A DNA stretch of 6,670 bases from Bacteroidales bacterium (GCA_031259205.1 JAIRLS010000142.1:1-6670); one strand, 5' to 3'. Positions 1 to 5,907 are shown, numbered from the stretch's first letter. The notes: generated from the letters alone by a model not told the origin. A program made the numbers and translations.

Positions 1-30
1 CCGATATTTTTTAGGAATCCCGTTTTTCCT

Positions 31-219
31 CTACTCAAATTTCGAAACCGTTTTGCTTTTTAATAAATCCTGTATTCCCTGTATCAATTCTTCGGACAAA
101 TGTGAAAGATTCGCCTCCACTTTTGTCTTGATTTTCCCGCCTTTACGGTATTTGGAACACAGCAGCGTTGCTGTGTATTCCTTCCCTTTTATGCGAGTTA
201 CATTACGTTGAATATACAT
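31..219 (-). pseudogene. N-terminal fragment of an IS1634/IS4-like transposase (62 codons)
   Basis: The 62-residue product starts MYIQRNVTRIKGKEYTATLL and continues with a basic YRKGGKIKTKV stretch and a SHLSEELIQGIQDLLKSK helix. From memory this matches the opening of IS1634-type transposases, whose first strand-rich segment has the pattern 'LL..YR..GK.K......L..LP.ELI..I...L'. Such transposases are usually several hundred residues long, and the DDE catalytic core is absent here. The frame hits TAG at 31-33, although the remaining codons to position 1 are open, so the fragment could be a premature-stop allele of an element continuing past the window or a deletion remnant. The ATG at 217-219 sits just downstream of a near-ideal minus-strand promoter (241-271), which supports this start. 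No transposition activity is expected from the fragment alone. Family assignment is by eye; the alternative is an unrelated small basic protein. Confidence 0.6.
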
Positions 220-373
220 AATTCATGTTTTTATTGGCTACAAACGTACAACTTATTTCTCTAATTACAAAATTATAAGATTCTTTTTTTACAATAATAT
301 TAGTTGCTACAAATTGGGCTATTTTTTGACCTTAATCGCCGTATATCTGAATTATCCCGTATCAAAATCCGTT
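220..373. other. AT-rich spacer between transposase fragment and isomerase gene
   Basis: This spacer holds the promoter at 241-271 and must also contain the outer end of the insertion element, if there is one. Two related words, TTGGCTACAAA (234-244) and TTGCTACAAA (304-313), lie 70 nt apart in the same orientation and are the only repeat seen. I found no clear terminator for the isomerase gene, which ends at 374 reading leftwards, and no terminal inverted repeat that could be paired, because the other end of the element lies outside the window. Confidence 0.5.
241..271 (-). promoter_or_regulatory. Bacteroidota-type promoter for the transposase fragment
   Basis: On the minus strand the -7 element is TACGTTTG (248-241), a full match to TAnnTTTG. 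The -33 element is TTTG (271-268), with 19 nt between them. Transcription would begin near 234, leaving a leader of only about 15 nt before the ATG at 219. Confidence 0.6.
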
Positions 374-1795
374 TCAACAGATTTGTGTGATTGGAATATT
401 TAACAAATAAGCAAGTTTCTTGATAATTGCAGCGACATGTCCCGTCCCGATAGCGCAATGATGAGAAGGGCCGGCTTTTGACCACAAATTGATAAACGCA
501 CGCGCACCCACCGGAAACCGGTAGCGGCTATTCGTATTCCCTATTTCCAATACAGGCCCGGAAACTGAGACGCCTTCGGCAACCAAAAGAAATAACCCAT
601 TGCGGCCTTCGCATACCGAGAGCAACGTCACATCGCCATGCCGCACCGTCATTTGAATAGAAAGCCCCTTACCCGGTTTTCCATGGTACACCGGCACGGG
701 AACTAACTGAACCCGTCCTTCGGCGATAGCAAAGTGTGCAGGGCCGTCATGTCCCAACATCACAATATCGTCATTGAAATCCATTGCATAAAACTCGGAA
801 AATGAACCGCCGGCGCCTATCAAAGACATGATTTTCATAGCCTGCACATTTTTCACTTCACATTCGCCCGCCACAGGTATTCCTTTTCCCATCAGCAGGG
901 TATTTCCCGCTATAAGCGAAGTGACTATGTTCTCATATTCATTACCCGGATATCCCTCGTAATAGTATGCCAGTGAGCCGAGACGCCGAGTAGCAACCAG
1001 CTTGTCCAACGCTACGGCAGTACGCGCAGCACGTTCGAGTTCGAACGGTTCGCATTGCGGTGACACCTCGAAATGTTCGGCAAATTCATTCAGTTTATCG
1101 GCAAGTTCGACATCCGTCACCGCATCTCGATACGCTTTCAGTTCGCACATCTCAAGCAGTTCGATATGTGTACCGAAAACAGAGGATTGCAAGGTTGTGT
1201 CGGTATATACATCCAGCATACCGCAGTAGTAATGGCCAAGTATGCCCATACGGTTGCGTTTCATTCCGGCTTTTGCACTTGCCGCGCTTATCCATGCGCC
1301 AATTTCATTCCAGACATAATCTTCTTGCAAATATCCGGAAACAATCTCATAACAAATGCCTGCACGATTAAGTACCGAAGCAAACTCCGGCAACGAACAC
1401 GCCTGACAGTGAGCAAGCCATTCGCCCGTCATTTTCCCCTTGTCTTTCAGAGCGTTCAACGTTTGATAATCAATCGCTGCCGTCGGCTGTACATTCAGAA
1501 TAATGATTGGCGTTCCCATTTCCCGCGCCACAGGTAATATGGTGGAGGAAAGCGCATACGTGGAGATGAACAGGAAAACCATTTCCACCTCTTCGCGTTT
1601 CAACAAAGCGATAGCCTCATGCGCCTTTTCCGGAGTGTCTATCATACCGGCGTCTACCACATTAGCGCCAAGATCGCCCATTTTCTTTGCTATCTCCAGC
1701 CTGTATCCGTTCAAACGGTTGAGCAATCCTTCAAACTGCGACCAATAGGCGTCCAATCCGACACCGAAAAGTCCTACTTTTACTTTTTGTTTCAT
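374..1795 (-). CDS. L-arabinose/L-fucose isomerase-fold sugar isomerase
   Basis: The 473-residue cytoplasmic protein resembles the L-arabinose/L-fucose isomerase superfamily, metal-dependent enzymes that interconvert aldoses and ketoses. The N-terminal half (about 1-170) is an alternating alpha/beta substrate-binding region with LFGVGLDAYW at 9-18 and a GEWLAHCQACSLPE segment at 124-137. The C-terminal half carries the active site. Aligned by eye to E. coli AraA (about 500 residues), GGSFSE ending at E334 matches the SFME metal-binding Glu306. D350 in LGHDG falls near the second acidic ligand (Glu333 in AraA), H371 in VYHGKPGKG fits His350, and H445/H446 in GPSHH fits His450. GECEVKNVQAMKIM (310-323) matches the conserved AEGDWK-type helix. 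Low overall identity to AraA and the Glu-to-Asp change argue against calling it araA; the true sugar is unknown. The start is supported by an in-frame TGA upstream at 1823-1825. Family is fairly sure, substrate is not. Confidence 0.87.
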   Translation of the reverse strand: MKQKVKVGLFGVGLDAYWSQFEGLLNRLNGYRLEIAKKMGDLGANVVDAGMIDTPEKAHEAIALLKREEVEMVFLFISTYALSSTILPVAREMGTPIIILNVQPTAAIDYQTLNALKDKGKMTGEWLAHCQACSLPEFASVLNRAGICYEIVSGYLQEDYVWNEIGAWISAASAKAGMKRNRMGILGHYYCGMLDVYTDTTLQSSVFGTHIELLEMCELKAYRDAVTDVELADKLNEFAEHFEVSPQCEPFELERAARTAVALDKLVATRRLGSLAYYYEGYPGNEYENIVTSLIAGNTLLMGKGIPVAGECEVKNVQAMKIMSLIGAGGSFSEFYAMDFNDDIVMLGHDGPAHFAIAEGRVQLVPVPVYHGKPGKGLSIQMTVRHGDVTLLSVCEGRNGLFLLVAEGVSVSGPVLEIGNTNSRYRFPVGARAFINLWSKAGPSHHCAIGTGHVAAIIKKLAYLLNIPITQIC

Positions 1796-2001
1796 ATACC
1801 TATTATTTAACTGTATTTTTTTTCATTGCAAATTGCCTGTCGTGAAATGATTTCATCCTGCAATCAGGAATAATAACTACATTATGTGTTTTCATAAAAT
1901 ATAAACTATTTGTAAAGATTCTATCTCTTCATCATGCGAAGGTCATTTCTATAAATTCTTCTTTTGTCATTTCTTTTTTATTTTTTATCTGTTTTTTTTT
2001 G

Positions 2002-2032
2002 CAAAGATATATATTTTTGCGACAATTTGAAA
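2002..2032 (-). promoter_or_regulatory. Probable promoter of the sugar isomerase gene
   Basis: Read on the minus strand, the -7 element is TATCTTTG (2009-2002), a full match to TAnnTTTG. A TTTC (2032-2029) stands 19 nt upstream as a three-of-four -33 element. Transcription would start near 1995, giving a leader of roughly 200 nt that is A-rich as RNA. A nine-T run (plus strand 1992-2000) lies right at the predicted start. Confidence 0.5.
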
Positions 2033-2069
2033 CGCACCCACACCTCCGGAAATTAATTTACATTACATA

Positions 2070-2101
2070 TTTGCAGAAAATAACAGGTTTGAATAACTTT
2101 G
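2070..2101 (+). promoter_or_regulatory. Bacteroidota-type promoter of the envelope operon
   Basis: A TTTG -33 element (2070-2073), a 20-nt spacer and a perfect -7 element TAACTTTG (2094-2101) match the Bacteroidota vegetative promoter in full. The predicted start near 2108 leaves a leader of about 13 nt before the ATG at 2121, so a start further upstream is not possible; an in-frame TAG directly precedes that ATG. Confidence 0.75.
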
Positions 2102-2120
2102 CGGCAAAAGAATCCGATAG

Positions 2121-2897
2121 ATGCATTGTTGGTTTAGAATATTTTTTGCGTTCTTGTTCCCTGCGGTTGCTCTTGCGCAACAGGATGAACTGCCGGCATA
2201 TTTCAGTAATCCCGAATACACTGTAGCGGTGAGGAATGCGCTCATTTTCCAAATGCAAGCCGATTCGCTCCAGCGCTCCATCGACGCCAATACGGACAGT
2301 TTGTCTTTGGAAACCTCACAAAGCAAACAGGATTTAAAAAAAGCCATTCGGGACGACAATGCGCTGCTTGTCTTGCTATTGAAGGAAGCCGATGAATGGT
2401 TTGGCAGAGCCAACAAATATGTTGCCGAACATCAAAAAACGGTCAGTTACCAGCCTGTTACCGGCACAAACGGTCATGTTCATGACCACGCTCATGACCA
2501 CGCCGGCCATCCGGAACAGGAGAACTCCGTTGCCGAAACCAACAAGCCGGCGTCGGAATTTAAGATCCTGTCCGCATGTCCCTATTCATCCGACAATCCC
2601 ATCCCCATCAACAGCCCGTTGCCGGACGGCGTTGTATATAAAATACAGTTAGGCGCTTATAGCAAACCTGTTCCTGTCAATGCCTTCAAAGGACTATGCC
2701 CCATTTCCGGCGACAAACTGCCGTCGGGAATCGTTAAATATTATGTAGGGCTGTTTCTCAGCAATGCCGAAGCCGAGAAAGCGTTGCGCGAAGTGAAAAA
2801 CTACGGTTACAAGGATTCCTTTCTGGTGGCCTTTTACAACCAAAAGAACATTATCCTGAACCGTGCGCTGAAATTGGAAAAAATCGTCAATCCGTAA
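2121..2897 (+). CDS. Secreted SPOR-like domain protein with a His-rich segment
   Basis: The 258-residue protein begins with a signal peptide: FRIFFAFLFPAVALA is hydrophobic, with likely cleavage after Ala19 (ALA|QQ), so the mature protein is periplasmic or surface-associated. Residues about 30-105 are helical and charged, possibly a short coiled coil. Residues 119-130 form a His-rich stretch (HVHDHAHDHAGH) encoded partly by a 12-nt tandem repeat, a plausible Zn/Ni/Cu-binding loop. The C-terminal part, about 168-250, has the SPOR-like pattern DGVVYKIQLGAYSKPVP...Y.VGLF...AEAEKAL..V...GYKDSFLVAFYN, seen in many Bacteroidota envelope proteins; SPOR domains classically bind denuded peptidoglycan, although this variant's ligand is unproven. 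It has its own promoter and is followed after 6 nt by a small membrane-protein gene, so the two are probably co-transcribed. Specific function is unknown. Confidence 0.83.
   Translation: MHCWFRIFFAFLFPAVALAQQDELPAYFSNPEYTVAVRNALIFQMQADSLQRSIDANTDSLSLETSQSKQDLKKAIRDDNALLVLLLKEADEWFGRANKYVAEHQKTVSYQPVTGTNGHVHDHAHDHAGHPEQENSVAETNKPASEFKILSACPYSSDNPIPINSPLPDGVVYKIQLGAYSKPVPVNAFKGLCPISGDKLPSGIVKYYVGLFLSNAEAEKALREVKNYGYKDSFLVAFYNQKNIILNRALKLEKIVNP
2481..2504 (+). repeat. 12-nt tandem repeat encoding His-Asp-His-Ala twice
   Basis: CATGACCACGCT (2481-2492) is followed directly by CATGACCACGCC (2493-2504), an 11-of-12 match in frame within the SPOR-like gene. It adds one HDHA unit to the His-rich loop, and slippage between the copies could vary the number of histidines. 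Confidence 0.75.
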
Positions 2898-2903
2898 ATA
2901 AAT

Positions 2904-3131
2904 ATGCTGTTATTCTTTGTTATTGTTGCCTTGTTGATAGCCATTGCCTTTCTGGTATTGGGAATCGGTATATGGGTGAAAGGAAAGTTCCCGGAAATCC
3001 ATATCAGTCATAATGCCGAAATGAAAAAAAGGGGCATTACCTGCGTACGGGATGAATCGCATCTGTGCAAAGAACGACAGACCGACAGTTGCGAAGGATG
3101 CGCCTTGCGGAAACCTCGCAAGCATACCTGA
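2904..3131 (+). CDS. Small single-pass membrane protein with four C-terminal cysteines
   Basis: The 75-residue product has one hydrophobic helix (about 1-25, LLFFVIVALLIAIAFLVLGI) and then a hydrophilic tail starting KGKFPEIHISHNAEMKKRGITC. The tail carries Cys47, Cys55, Cys63 and Cys66 (spacing C-x7-C-x7-C-x2-C), enough to hold a zinc ion or an Fe-S cluster or to form disulfides. The positively charged residues after the helix suggest the tail is cytoplasmic. From memory the 'KFP..H......M+.RGI.C' signature occurs in short uncharacterised Bacteroidota membrane proteins; topology and Cys content also recall NqrM-type maturation factors, but I see no real sequence match. It starts 6 nt after the SPOR-like gene stop and has no promoter of its own, which indicates one operon. 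Function unknown. Confidence 0.72.
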   Translation: MLLFFVIVALLIAIAFLVLGIGIWVKGKFPEIHISHNAEMKKRGITCVRDESHLCKERQTDSCEGCALRKPRKHT

Positions 3132-3137
3132 CCGGCT

Positions 3138-3176
3138 CGGACGGGCAACCGTCGTGCCGTTGCCTTCAGGCGTCCG
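3138..3176 (+). terminator. Stem-loop downstream of the envelope operon, possible terminator
   Basis: Outer arms CGGACG (3138-3143) and CGTCCG (3171-3176) and inner arms GGCAAC (3144-3149) and GTTGCC (3159-3164) stack into a bulged hairpin starting 6 nt after the TGA at 3129-3131. A competing small hairpin GACGG-GCAA-CCGTC (3140-3153) has a GNRA tetraloop. The T6 run (3191-3196) begins 14 nt after the stem, too far for a textbook intrinsic terminator, so it may instead be a 3'-end stabilising structure. Confidence 0.4.
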
Positions 3177-3193
3177 TTTCGATTCAAAGATTT

Positions 3194-3225
3194 TTTGGAG
3201 GGCAATATCAAAAAATGTATCTTTC
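3194..3225 (+). promoter_or_regulatory. Candidate promoter upstream of an eight-codon mini-ORF
   Basis: TTTG (3194-3197) is followed after 20 nt by TATCTTTC (3218-3225), which differs from TAnnTTTG only at the last base. Transcription would start near 3232. The first ATG downstream (3276) opens only a nine-codon frame including stop, so the product could be a short leader transcript, a small RNA, or the relic of a lost gene's promoter. Confidence 0.35.
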
Positions 3226-3275
3226 CTTTGTCGTTGTCAAGAAATAAACGTTACAATAATCCGGAAGTGTTGATA

Positions 3276-3302
3276 ATGAAAAAAGTGATCCTTATTTTCT
3301 GA
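3276..3302 (+). other. Eight-residue mini-ORF resembling the start of a signal peptide
   Basis: ATG at 3276 encodes MKKVILIF and stops at TGA (3300-3302). The sequence looks like the first residues of a lipoprotein or secreted protein and resembles MKKIILFF of the lipoprotein at 5441-5860. It may be a relic of a truncated gene or a leader peptide; chance is also possible because such AT-rich codons are common. Confidence 0.2.
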
Positions 3303-3340
3303 CGACTCCCTTGTAAAAAACGTTTTTCATTTGCACGCCG

Positions 3341-3372
3341 CTTGGAAATCTTGAGATATTCATCTAATTTTG
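3341..3372 (+). promoter_or_regulatory. Probable promoter of the aldolase-dehydrogenase gene
   Basis: TAATTTTG (3365-3372) is a full -7 match, with CTTG (3341-3344) placed 20 nt upstream as a three-of-four -33 element. The predicted start near 3379 gives a leader of about 65 nt. A second -7 match, TATGTTTG (3403-3410), has its nearest TTG only 16 nt upstream (CTTG 3383-3386) and is less likely. Confidence 0.5.
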
Positions 3373-3443
3373 CCGTCCTCAACTTGTATATACATCTTTT
3401 TATATGTTTGTTGTATTTAATGAGTAATAAATAATTTATCATC

Positions 3444-5414
3444 ATGAAAGAAATACGGGAATTGATAGAAATATCGCAATTTTACGGAAAAAACAGTGAT
3501 TTTGTGATTGCCGGCGGCGGAAACACCTCGTTCAAAACCGACAAATTATTGTGGGTGAAGGCCAGCGGCACCACGCTGGGCGAAATCACCGAAAGCGGCT
3601 TTGCCGTACTTGACCGCGAAAAGCTGAAAACCATAGCCGGCAAAAAGTACAGCGATAACTCCGACCAGCGCGAACAGGAGGTGAAAACCGACCTTTTCCG
3701 CGCTGCCACAGAGCCTGAAAAACAGTTGCGTCCTTCGGTGGAAACTTCTTTGCACGACCTCATCCGTTACAAGTTTGTCGTACACACCCATCCCACTGTC
3801 GTCAATGCGTTGCTTTGTTCGCAGAATGCGGAAAACAAGGCGAGGGAACTGCTGGGCGACCGTGTAATGTACATCCCCTATACCGACCCCGGCTATGTGC
3901 TGTTCAAAAAGGTAGAAAGCGAACTGCTGAAATACCGGAACGCGCAGAACGCAGAGCCTAACATCATCCTGTTGCAAAACCACGGCATATTCGTGTCGGC
4001 GGACAGCATTGCCGAAATCAAGCGGATTTACGCCGATGTGACGGCCAAAATCTCGGCGCACATCACCCCGCCCGTCATCGAACCGCTGCCTGTGGACGAC
4101 AGGGCGGCTGCCATCCTGCCTGCCATCCGCATGTTGCTCTCTACAGGCAATACGGGCAAAATAGTCACCATACGCAACAACACGCTGATCGCCTCTTTCC
4201 ACAAGGATGCACAGGCCTTTGCCGACGCTTCGGCGCCTTTCACGCCCGACATCATCGTCTATTGCAAAGCGCGTCCCCTTTACGTGGAAAACACGCAAAC
4301 CGCCGCCGCCGCCATTGAGGAATTTACCCAAAAACTGGAACAGTACCGCAAGACATACGGCTACGATCCCAAAATGATTCTGCTGAAAGACCTCGGACTG
4401 GCAGGCGTAGAGGACAATTTCAAATCGACAGGCATCGCGCTGGACGTGTTTGAAGACCTGCTGAAAATCAGCCGCTACTCGCACGCTTTCGGAGGACCGA
4501 AATTCCTTAACGACAGGGAAATAGCATTTATTGACAACTGGGAAGTGGAGAATTACCGCCGCGCCGTGTCGAAAGGGCAAAACTCAAACAACCCCGTCGA
4601 AAACAGGATTGTCGTGGTGACGGGCGGTGCTCAAGGCTTCGGCGGCGGCATCGCCGAACAGCTAATGGCGCAAAACGCACATGTAATCATCGCCGACCTC
4701 AACGAAACCGTCGGCACGCAAATGGCCGACAAACTAAACGCTACGGCAGGGAAAAACCGCGCCCTTTTTGTAAAAACCGACGTGTCGGACGCCGCTTCCG
4801 TACAGCGCCTGATGACGGAAACCGTCAGACAGTTCGGCGGACTGGACGTGTTCATCAGTAACGCCGGCATCCTGCGGGCAGGCGGGCTGGACGAAATGAC
4901 GCCCGAAACGTTTGAATTGATGACCAAAGTAAACTATACCGGCTATTTCGTCTGCGCCAAATATGCTTCGGAAGTGCTGAAACTGCAAGCCGCATACAAA
5001 AAAGGCTATTTCACGGACATCATCCAAATCAATTCCAAGTCGGGGTTGAAAGGAAGCAACAAAAATTTTGCCTATGCCGGCGGAAAATTCGGAGGCATAG
5101 GGCTTACACAGTCTTTTGCCCTGGAACTGATGCCTTTCGGGATAAAAGTTAATTCCATCTGTCCGGGCAACTTCTTTGACGGGCCGTTGTGGAGCGATCC
5201 GGAAAAAGGATTGTTCGTACAGTATCTCCACGCGGGAAAGGTGCCCACCGCCCAAACCGTTGCCGACGTAAAAAAATTCTACGAGTCGCAAGTACCCGCC
5301 AAACGCGGATGCACCGTAAACGACGTGATGAAGGCCGTGCTCTACATCATCGGACAGGAATACGAAACAGGACAGGCCGTCCCTGTCACCGGAGGACAGA
5401 ATATGCTGAATTGA
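3444..5414 (+). CDS. Bifunctional class II sugar-phosphate aldolase / short-chain dehydrogenase
   Basis: The 656-residue cytoplasmic fusion has two intact catalytic modules. Residues about 1-205 are a class II (zinc) aldolase of the fuculose/rhamnulose-1-phosphate type: GGGNTS (24-29) for phosphate binding, E100 in PSVETSLHDLI as the likely catalytic acid/base, H114 and H116 in HTHP plus H180 in LLQNHG as zinc ligands. Residues about 206-385 are a linking region. Residues about 387-655 are an SDR: TGGAQGFGGGIA (393-404), D418 ending strand 2 (NAD preference), NAG (473-475), N497, S531, Y544 and K548 (YxxxK, Ser 13 before Tyr). The plan matches RhaEW/YuxG-like proteins (rhamnulose-1-P aldolase plus lactaldehyde dehydrogenase), but the C-terminal CPGNFFDGPLW segment reminds me more of sorbitol-6-phosphate dehydrogenase-like SDRs, so the oxidised substrate is uncertain. 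In-frame TAA at 3432-3434 supports the start. No kinase or transporter is adjacent. Confidence 0.9.
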   Translation: MKEIRELIEISQFYGKNSDFVIAGGGNTSFKTDKLLWVKASGTTLGEITESGFAVLDREKLKTIAGKKYSDNSDQREQEVKTDLFRAATEPEKQLRPSVETSLHDLIRYKFVVHTHPTVVNALLCSQNAENKARELLGDRVMYIPYTDPGYVLFKKVESELLKYRNAQNAEPNIILLQNHGIFVSADSIAEIKRIYADVTAKISAHITPPVIEPLPVDDRAAAILPAIRMLLSTGNTGKIVTIRNNTLIASFHKDAQAFADASAPFTPDIIVYCKARPLYVENTQTAAAAIEEFTQKLEQYRKTYGYDPKMILLKDLGLAGVEDNFKSTGIALDVFEDLLKISRYSHAFGGPKFLNDREIAFIDNWEVENYRRAVSKGQNSNNPVENRIVVVTGGAQGFGGGIAEQLMAQNAHVIIADLNETVGTQMADKLNATAGKNRALFVKTDVSDAASVQRLMTETVRQFGGLDVFISNAGILRAGGLDEMTPETFELMTKVNYTGYFVCAKYASEVLKLQAAYKKGYFTDIIQINSKSGLKGSNKNFAYAGGKFGGIGLTQSFALELMPFGIKVNSICPGNFFDGPLWSDPEKGLFVQYLHAGKVPTAQTVADVKKFYESQVPAKRGCTVNDVMKAVLYIIGQEYETGQAVPVTGGQNMLN

Positions 5415-5427
5415 ACGGAAAGTTCAA
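5411..5427. terminator. Short hairpin between convergent genes, weak bidirectional terminator candidate
   Basis: TTGAAC (5411-5416) and GTTCAA (5422-5427) form a 6-bp stem around GGAAA, overlapping the TGA of the fusion gene (5412-5414). It lies in the 26-nt gap between two converging stop codons, where a shared terminator is expected, but neither side has a good U-run, so termination strength is doubtful. Confidence 0.3.
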
Positions 5428-5440
5428 CTCTTGTTCCCGC

Positions 5441-5860
5441 CTATTCCGCCTTTTTCTCGGCTACCGAGTCGTAGACCGTGATGTCGGCGGGCGATGATGC
5501 GCAAGCATTTAAAGTTTCTCCGAACGTTTTAAAATGCGCTGTGGCAAAATGAGCATCAACGGCAGCCTGATTTTTCCATTCCTCGAAAAACAGAAATTTA
5601 GAGGGATCCGCAGGATCCTGAAACAGCGAATAACTGACGTTACCCTCCTCGGCACGCGACTGTTCAATTAACGATCGTGTAGCTTCGATGAACTCCTCCA
5701 CTTTCTCAGGCTTGATAAACACCCTTGCACTGATGAGTTTTTTGGGGTCAACACTTGAGCAACACGCCTTTTTTTCATCCTTTCCGCAGGTCTTGCCGCC
5801 CTGATTACAACATGCCGCCACTAAAGCGGTTACACAGAAAAACAATATTATCTTTTTCAT
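5441..5860 (-). CDS. Exported lipoprotein with an ABM (quinol monooxygenase-like) domain
   Basis: The 139-residue product starts with a lipoprotein signal, MKKIILFFCVTALVAAC, with lipobox VAAC and the acylated residue at Cys17. A Cys-rich linker follows: Cys17, Cys18, Cys25, Cys33 and Cys34 in about 18 residues. Residues about 42-132 fit the antibiotic-biosynthesis-monooxygenase (ABM) fold in the YgiN/LsrG style: ISARVFIKPEKVEEFIEA, then EEGNVSYSLFQDPADPSKFLFFEEW, then AVDAHFATAHFKTF, with the usual E-x-G-x2-x-Y-x-LF pattern and His104/His109. Family members include cofactor-free quinol oxygenases, signalling-molecule (AI-2) processing proteins and haem-degrading enzymes, nearly all cytoplasmic, so export as a lipoprotein is the unusual part. 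It converges on the fusion gene with 26 nt between stops. Its natural substrate cannot be inferred. Confidence 0.83.
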   Translation of the reverse strand: MKKIILFFCVTALVAACCNQGGKTCGKDEKKACCSSVDPKKLISARVFIKPEKVEEFIEATRSLIEQSRAEEGNVSYSLFQDPADPSKFLFFEEWKNQAAVDAHFATAHFKTFGETLNACASSPADITVYDSVAEKKAE

Positions 5861-5899
5861 GATACGATTATTTTATTGAATAAATTATTATTTAAAATG

Positions 5900-5907
5900 C
5901 AAAAATA
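5900..5907 (-). promoter_or_regulatory. Candidate -7 element of the lipoprotein gene
   Basis: Minus-strand TATTTTTG (5907-5900) matches TAnnTTTG and would start transcription near 5893, about 33 nt before the ATG at 5860. No good TTTG was found at the expected -33 distance, so this rests on one box in A-rich sequence. Confidence 0.35.

Larger units (their letters stand above)
1796..2120. other. Divergent intergenic region with promoters on both strands
   Basis: No coding sequence is seen in these 325 bases. They hold the minus promoter at 2002-2032 and the plus promoter at 2070-2101, whose likely start points lie about 110 nt apart. The 18-nt near-palindrome CAAAGATATATATTTTTG (2002-2019) also presents a second plus-strand -7 match, TATTTTTG (2012-2019), with only a poor TCTG at the -33 position. 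A 9-nt direct repeat GTCATTTCT occurs at 1942-1950 and 1966-1974 within the isomerase leader and could be an operator or chance in T-rich sequence. Confidence 0.5.
3132..3443. other. Intergenic region between envelope operon and aldolase fusion gene
   Basis: These 312 bases contain no convincing gene. From left to right they hold the stem-loop at 3138-3176, the candidate promoter at 3194-3225, the mini-ORF at 3276-3302, a 12-nt palindrome AAAAACGTTTTT (3316-3327), and the promoter at 3341-3372 for the fusion gene. The first 50 bases are clearly more GC-rich than the rest. Confidence 0.5.

Noticed and set aside
1073..1537. A 154-codon plus-strand open frame inside the isomerase gene
   Set aside because: It is a shadow of the isomerase coding sequence on the other strand, with no start context or domain.
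2063..2416. A 117-codon minus-strand open frame over the SPOR-like gene
   Set aside because: It overlaps the perfect plus-strand promoter and signal-peptide region of a convincing gene and resembles nothing.
3316..3327. AAAAACGTTTTT palindrome as a terminator or operator
   Set aside because: The stem would have no loop and is made of A-T runs. It lies between a mini-ORF and a promoter, where chance A/T runs are common.
3546..4580. A 344-codon minus-strand open frame inside the aldolase-dehydrogenase gene
   Set aside because: It is antisense to a gene with clearly conserved catalytic motifs, and its product is a low-complexity mix rich in H, Q, R, V and F typical of shadow frames.
4734..5291. 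A 185-codon minus-strand open frame over the SDR module
   Set aside because: It is antisense to conserved SDR motifs, and the product has no recognisable features.
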